From positions 11,728,894 through 11,792,893 of the forward strand of contig NC_056002.1 in assembly GCF_018446385.1 (NCBI RefSeq): a DNA stretch of 64,000 nt. Reading direction: 5' to 3'. Position numbers and translations under genes: made by a program. This stretch comes from Zingiber officinale (lineage: Eukaryota > Streptophyta > Magnoliopsida > Zingiberales > Zingiberaceae). The notes under the pieces were generated by a model that saw nothing but the letters and a program-made list of their open reading frames with translations, searched no databases and was not told the DNA's origin. Below, piece by piece: positions 62,024 through 64,000 of this stretch (the stretch's first letter is position 1; every line of letters starts with the position of its first letter).

Positions 62024-64000
62024 TCACGATGTATCACTCGTATCTGCTTCTGCTTTAGCATCTTCATCGACTGCAGCACCTTGCTCTTTACTTGTAGATG
62101 TAAAATGGCTCTCATCTGTTGCTTTTCCTTCAGTTTCACTGACAGTTTCAGGAATTAATGAACTGGGACTCTCCTGGCTACCTTGTTCATTGACCAAGCT
62201 TGCAAGTCCATTTTGCTTTAGATACATCTCCAGAGGTCGTTGTGCATTCTGGAGAAGGCTCATCATGCTAAGTCGGAGATTCGTTGTCTGCGAGTCTCCG
62301 TTGCGCCCAGGGTCACAATTCAAGTCTATGCCTTCCTTGCTTGATTCAGGATTTTCAATGACGGCCCTGCTACCCACATGGCCAAATTCATTTTCCTGGT
62401 GAAGGTCTGGGTGCTGAGAGCCCTTGGAAGAGCTGCTAGTTCCTTCAGCTTCTTCCTTGTTCCACGCAACCTTCTTATGGGCCTCAGCTTCCTCGCGCTC
62501 GGATTGACGTTTCTTCTTCCGCATCATAAGAGTCTTGAAGCGGCGTTTCACAGTCATACAAACATTACATGTGCACGAGGGATCATGCTTTGGACCTTTG
62601 CCACTGGGAGGCTGGATGCAGACGATGCATGTGCAACCTGGACGGTGCCGTGGATGCTTAGTGGTAGTAGAATATGTGGTCATACTTTGGTTTCCTACAT
62701 CCCCAACTGCTGCGACAGCGGCAAAGGCATCAAGGCTAGATGCTACTAGCTCTGATGAAGCACGCTTCCAACTTGCACAGGCACTCTGCTGTCGAAAGTC
62801 TGCAAGTATATAATACAGTATAAGACAACAGAAAGGTATAGGTAAAAGGAGCTAATAGGTAGCATAGGTTCTACACTGAATGAGTATGAAATGAACATAT
62901 ATTCAGTAGGAGCATCTATATATGTCGGTTTCATAAGCATTTCATTCTCTCTAACAGCAACTCCAAAAAGAAATTTGAAACAATAGTATTTCCAAACTGG
63001 TCTCCTAGATGCTTACAGTTTCTGTTGTTTGCATTAACCTCACCAGCAGAAAAGACAATTGCATAAGATGAGTGCACATCATCAACTCAGCTAGGTGGAA
63101 CTAGCCAATATAACCATAATCCAGAAAGAACAAACAGAAGTTCTACAGAACAAAAAAAATACAAATTAAACCTTGGCAAGGTGTGAGTCCAATGCATGCC
63201 CATCCCAAGTAGAAAAGTGCCTTGTGATCTTTCCACCTTGAAATAGAAGTGTATAGAGTCAACTTCCAAAAGATGCTAGTTACACGAACCCTTTTTGCTA
63301 TAATATTTTTGTCATTGACTTCCAAAAGTGTATACAATTGGTTGCTTCATCAAACTTATTTGATAGGGGTAAATGAACAATTAATTGGGACACTAAAATC
63401 AACAGCCTTTTTATCAAGTATTATAGTTTGTCATTTTCCAATCAACAGTTATCTTAATACTCTTTCCTCTTCACTTTCTCCTCAAACTCTCTTCTCTGCC
63501 TCCATCTTTTCGCTTCCACTCTCCTTGTTGAAGTGGAGTAAAAAGCGGAGAGTATGAGTTTTGGGTGGGGAGAATAGATTGCCTAGAAAATAACTAAAAG
63601 AAAATCTTGAATAAATAACCCCAATGATGAAAAAATAGCTGCTGATGAGCATCCAAGAAGATTTTGCATCTCCTTCCAAATAAATACAAGGGAACATGAC
63701 GTATGACATTGGACAATATAAATTCGTGTTATGTACTAAATTGAAAAGAGGGGCTAGAGTTCCTACATGAAATGGTAATTAACAAAGATAAACTGCAGAA
63801 ACATCCATGACAAGTATCAATAGAAAGTAATTATTTCAGTGGGAATGAAAAAGTGACAAATAGAAAGTAGATATTTCAACGGAAATGAAAAACTGAGTAA
63901 CTAGTTAACCTTCATTCAGCAACAGCATAACATTATTTTGTAGTAATTTTCAAAAACAATATGCAAACCTTCATACTGCCTGAGAAGAAGTTGCATTTCT
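62024..64000 (-). CDS. VAL/HSI2-like B3 transcriptional repressor, C-terminal part
   Basis: VAL/HSI2 proteins silence seed-maturation genes and recruit Polycomb activity. Only the 3' end is in the window: the final exon 62799-62024 and the tail of the preceding exon (64000-63969, encoding [10 protein letters not shown]). They are joined in frame across a 1.17-kb intron. The last exon reads [15 protein letters not shown]..., then the cysteine-rich block [20 protein letters not shown] followed by [20 protein letters not shown], a lysine/glutamate-rich stretch, and the EAR-type repression motif IDLNCDP, as in VAL proteins. The final residues are acidic. The B3 and CW domains would lie beyond the right edge. 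The identification rests on the characteristic C-terminal block. Confidence 0.9.
62800..63968. other. Last intron of the VAL-like gene
   Basis: Bounded on the minus strand by GAAG/GTTTGC and TTGCAG/ACTTTC. AT-rich; short open frames inside it have no recognisable content. Confidence 0.85.

Noticed and set aside
1-64000. CRISPR arrays, operons or prokaryotic defence systems
   Set aside because: No spaced direct repeats of that kind exist. Every gene has plant-type introns; the tandem repeats here are contiguous duplications.

Overview
This is nuclear DNA from a flowering plant. Every recognisable gene has short exons with GT-AG introns, and the products are plant families: UDP-glucose 4-epimerase, the xylan enzyme IRX9, a HAK/KUP potassium transporter, a type 3 metallothionein, and a VAL/HSI2 B3 repressor. 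Several genes have very GC-rich 5' ends, and one is intronless and GC-rich (serine acetyltransferase). They sit in AT-rich, repeat-laden intergenic DNA, which suggests a commelinid monocot, possibly Zingiberales. That placement is inference.

Layout, left to right. 1-2.5 kb: AT-rich intergenic DNA with a cluster of hairpins and a long (TA)n tract. 2.6-11.4 kb (+): an almost complete but decayed NSF (vesicle-fusing ATPase) locus whose first intron looks like a minor-spliceosome AT-AC intron. 13.3-13.8 kb (+): type 3 metallothionein. 15.9-16.8 kb (-): serine acetyltransferase. 17.5-22.6 kb (-): UDP-glucose 4-epimerase, nine exons. 23.4-27.7 kb (+): IRX9-like GT43 protein. 29.4-36.9 kb: a TATA box and candidate untranslated leader exon, a 103-bp tandem repeat, a foldback element and other repeats. 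36.9-39.5 kb (+): RING-H2 E3 ligase. 41.3-49.4 kb (-): DEAD-box helicase of the Spb4/DDX55/RH18 type, whose introns hold three SINEs and an LTR-like fossil. 49.56 kb (+): tRNA-Pro(AGG). 51.3-58.2 kb (-): HAK/KUP transporter. 62.0 kb to the right edge (-): 3' end of a VAL/HSI2-like gene.

The genes do not form a cluster with a shared pathway. The epimerase and IRX9 both bear on cell-wall sugars, but their adjacency is probably coincidental. I reconstructed exon structures by hand from splice sites and family knowledge. The UGE, helicase and HAK coding sequences all close to whole numbers of codons (377, 649 and 776 residues). I found no undescribed multi-gene system. The most interesting signals are the AT-AC intron in the dying NSF copy, an altered filter motif in the HAK transporter, the tandem repeats built on a tRNA tail, the 103-bp repeat array, and the hairpin clusters.
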